A stretch of DNA of 64,000 bases, taken from the NCBI GenBank assembly GCA_022763045.1, contig JALEGI010000001.1, forward strand, positions 1 to 64,000, read 5' to 3'. The notes below the pieces were generated by a model that had not been told where the DNA came from, made no database searches, and worked only from the letters and a program-made list of their open reading frames with translations. Within the stretch, counting starts at the first letter, position 1; every line of letters begins with the position of its first letter. This document shows, in pieces, positions 62,357 through 64,000 of the stretch. The DNA is from Simkaniaceae bacterium. Its GTDB lineage: Bacteria > Chlamydiota > Chlamydiia > Chlamydiales > JACRBE01. Both the position numbers and the translations under genes were made by a program.

Positions 62357-62803
62357 ATGGATAGTGTACAAAGAAATGCATATAAAGATTTTGAAATTCT
62401 TGAAAAAGCCTCTTACAGCAAAGATCCCCTAGAGTCGCTCGCGCTTTTTTCACAAGTTTCTCCTCGAAATGCCGCAGAAGCCTTTAGCTTCTTACTTATT
62501 ATCAATGACTTAGCAACAAAAGTTGTGAGCACACCTTCTGGAAGTATTCAGCAGGTTTACGAGAACCTGGAAAACAAAGCCGTTGACTACCTCTCTCTAA
62601 ATAAAGAGAAGATCAACACAAAATTTGTCGCGACCCTTGTTAAACTACAAACTCTTTTTATGGATAGCGCCTCAATAGAAGTGCATCGACCAGGACCTAG
62701 AGCTGGCGCTGGTGGCCCTGTTCCAGTAAGACCTCGAAGATATAGACTATGTCCCCCAAAAGCCCTACTAGATATGGCACTGCCGTTAGACTACAGAAAA
62801 TAA
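62357..62803 (+). CDS. Small hypothetical protein, 148 aa
   Basis: No family recognised. It has AGGAG six bases before the ATG and an AT-rich upstream region with TATAAT-like boxes (62295-62300 and 62320-62325) but no clear -35. The N-terminal 110 residues look helical (for example NAAEAFSFLLIINDLATKVV). The C-terminus is proline/arginine/glycine-rich (HRPGPRAGAGGPVPVRPRRY) and basic. There is no signal peptide. The abrupt change in composition is unusual. Confidence 0.65.
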   Translation: MDSVQRNAYKDFEILEKASYSKDPLESLALFSQVSPRNAAEAFSFLLIINDLATKVVSTPSGSIQQVYENLENKAVDYLSLNKEKINTKFVATLVKLQTLFMDSASIEVHRPGPRAGAGGPVPVRPRRYRLCPPKALLDMALPLDYRK

Positions 62804-62817
62804 CGATTTTTTCTTGC

Positions 62818-62861
62818 TTTACAGAGACAAAAAGTTAGCTTGTAAAGCGGCTTTACAAGCG
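62818..62861 (+). repeat. Intergenic mosaic repeat overlapping the nnrD stop codon
   Basis: Half-arm GCTTTACAGAGACAAA, then the full near-palindrome with arm AGCTTGTAAAGC (62837-62861). On the minus strand the repeat encodes the final R-L-stop of the NAD(P)HX dehydratase gene. It lies between two convergent genes. Confidence 0.85.
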
Positions 62862-64000
62862 GTTTAGGCCTTGTAAAGATTTGATTGCGCATGGAATTTT
62901 CTCAATCATATCTGAGGCAATCAGACCATAGTTTGTTTTTTCCCCCACTGCAATTTCTCCCGAAATTCCATGTAAGTACGTGCCTAACAGGGCGGCATTG
63001 TTTGCAGAGAGCCCCTGGGCGAGAAGTGCTCCAATGATTCCACTAAGGACATCTCCACTTCCTGCAGTTGCCATGCCTGGGCAACCACGCACCATGACAA
63101 TGGGCTTTTCGTTCGGCTGAACAATCCACGTCGGGGCCCCTTTGAGAACGACTGTGACGTTTTGTCTCTTAGCGAAATCGCAGGTTGCCTCAAGGAGGTT
63201 CTCAGCTCCATCAACAAGTTTACTCATCTCTCCTCGATGCGGCGTGAGAATTGCTTGGCCGCCAAGAAAGGTAAGGTCGGCGCCTTGTAGATGAAAGAGG
63301 CCATCTGCGTCGATGATCACGGGTTGAGCGCGCTTTTCAAGAACCTGAAAGATCATATTTTTGACAATTTCGCTACGTCCAATACCGGGGCCGATGACTA
63401 GAGCGCTTGCACGGCGCATTTCTGCCTCAATTTCACGCGTGTCCCCAAATGCATAGTGCGATTTGATGAGCTCAAGAGGCGCTTGAGTAAGTTCACCCTC
63501 CATCCCCTCTGGGTGAAAGAGGCGCACAATCCCAGCACCGGTTCGCAAAGCGGCAAGCGATGAAAGGATGGCAGCCCCTGCCATTCCAGGCGATCCGGCA
63601 AGTGATACCACATAGCCCGCTTCATACTTGTGTCTAGTGCGCTTCACGATTGGTAGCAGTTTAGCAACCTCTTTTGTCAGAGGATAGAGAGCGCTATAGT
63701 CAAACTCATTGCTCTCTAACCCAAAGTCTGCCCCCTGCAATTCCCCTATGTATTCAAAGCCTTGCTGGTTGAAACATCCCCATTTTGGCAAGCCGAGATA
63801 GATCGTAAGGTCGGCACGAATTGCCTCCCCTTTCACCTCTCCGGTATTGCCATTTACGCCACTTGGAATATCGATTGCAATGCGCTTTTGCTCAAAGGTA
63901 TTTACTTGTCGAATCACCTCGGCAATTTTACCTTCGACCAAGCCTTCAAATCCGGTCCCAAGAAGACCATCTATAACGACGCTCCCCCAAGAAGTCAGCT
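62853..64000 (-). CDS. nnrD: NAD(P)HX repair enzyme (epimerase/dehydratase), 5' truncated
   Basis: Bifunctional YjeF-type protein that repairs hydrated NAD(P)H. The frame stays open to the window edge, so the N-terminus is missing. The visible part begins inside the NnrE epimerase domain (VVIDGLLGTGFEG) and continues into the NnrD kinase-fold dehydratase: GSPGMAGAAILSSLAALRTG, the VIGPGIGRSE block, ADGLFHLQ, and the ATP/ADP site TAGSGDVLSGIIGALLAQG. The C-terminus ends NRL-stop inside a mosaic repeat. Confidence 0.93.
   Translation of the reverse strand, partial: LTSWGSVVIDGLLGTGFEGLVEGKIAEVIRQVNTFEQKRIAIDIPSGVNGNTGEVKGEAIRADLTIYLGLPKWGCFNQQGFEYIGELQGADFGLESNEFDYSALYPLTKEVAKLLPIVKRTRHKYEAGYVVSLAGSPGMAGAAILSSLAALRTGAGIVRLFHPEGMEGELTQAPLELIKSHYAFGDTREIEAEMRRASALVIGPGIGRSEIVKNMIFQVLEKRAQPVIIDADGLFHLQGADLTFLGGQAILTPHRGEMSKLVDGAENLLEATCDFAKRQNVTVVLKGAPTWIVQPNEKPIVMVRGCPGMATAGSGDVLSGIIGALLAQGLSANNAALLGTYLHGISGEIAVGEKTNYGLIASDMIEKIPCAIKSLQGLNRL

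Noticed and set aside
8822-62861. The recurring palindrome as a CRISPR array
   Set aside because: Copies are thousands of bases apart, occur in both orientations and have no regular spacers or cas genes.

Overview
This window comes from a member of the phylum Chlamydiae outside the classical Chlamydiaceae (an environmental chlamydia). The evidence is a type III secretion run in the chlamydial CdsJ-to-CdsT order (16.5-20.8 kb), three outer membrane proteins of the Lpg1974/MOMP-like type known from Simkania- and Waddlia-like chlamydiae, a very large PBP2 beside rpsB, mcsA-mcsB, the suf cluster, and a DUF47-Pit phosphate pair. In Chlamydia trachomatis several of these (mcsBA, frr-pyrH-tsf-rpsB, pbpB, sufBCDS, DUF47-Pit) lie in one neighbourhood. 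Here the same genes are present but broken up by carbohydrate genes and by a chemosensory cluster. Family and genus cannot be fixed from the sequence alone.

Layout. 0-3.3 kb: a proline-rich orphan protein and an OprB-type porin. 3.3-8.8 kb: rRNA pseudouridine synthase, DUF47-Pit phosphate uptake and glycogen phosphorylase. 8.9-13.4 kb (minus strand): two exported GT-A-like paralogues, a family 3 solute-binding lipoprotein and a heavy-metal P1B ATPase. 13.4-16.3 kb: a GT9 and two tandem GT2 glycosyltransferases. 16.5-20.8 kb: sctJ-sctK(like)-sctL-sctR-sctS-sctT. 20.8-24.4 kb: three MOMP-like porins. 24.4-34.3 kb (minus strand): sufBCDS, an orphan, kdsB, rfbB, rfbD, rfbC and pgeF. 34.3-41.9 kb: CPBP protease, rsmB, a small exported protein, mcsA-mcsB, an MFS transporter, a Nudix hydrolase, a CDP-ribitol synthase-like IspD-SDR fusion and two small orphans. 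42.1-54.5 kb (minus strand): tRNA-Gly, rpsB, tsf, frr, cheW, cheR, cheW, mcp, cheA-REC, cheB, REC-kinase, metK, tRNA-Glu, tRNA-Lys. 54.5-64 kb: PBP2, a Wzz/GumC-like chain-length protein, a Wza-like export lipoprotein, a UDP-glucuronate-epimerase-like enzyme, a small orphan and NAD(P)HX dehydratase (cut by the window end).

Most notable region. From 54.5 down to 42.1 kb every gene is on the minus strand, with overlaps or gaps of at most about 40 bases. One good sigma70-like promoter (TTGGAA, 17 bases, TATAAT) lies just before tRNA-Gly, and one intrinsic terminator follows tRNA-Lys. A complete chemosensory pathway therefore appears to be carried inside a translation operon. It sits where pyrH would be expected to interrupt tsf-frr, and it ends with its own SAM synthetase. 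It has no separate CheY and no flagellar gene in the window. CheA carries its own receiver, and a receiver-kinase follows CheB, so an output other than motility is plausible. A perfect 13-bp inverted repeat covers the likely cheW start codon at the ribosomal/chemosensory boundary.

A second theme is surface carbohydrate: dTDP-rhamnose enzymes, KdsB, three cytosolic and two apparently exported glycosyltransferases, a CDP-ribitol synthase-like fusion, and a Wza plus Wzz/GumC pair suggest a capsule-like or O-antigen-like polymer. A third is a mosaic intergenic repeat family built on a 25-base near-palindrome (arm AGCTTGTAAAGC), found in at least seven places, usually just after stop codons and twice supplying the stop codon itself.
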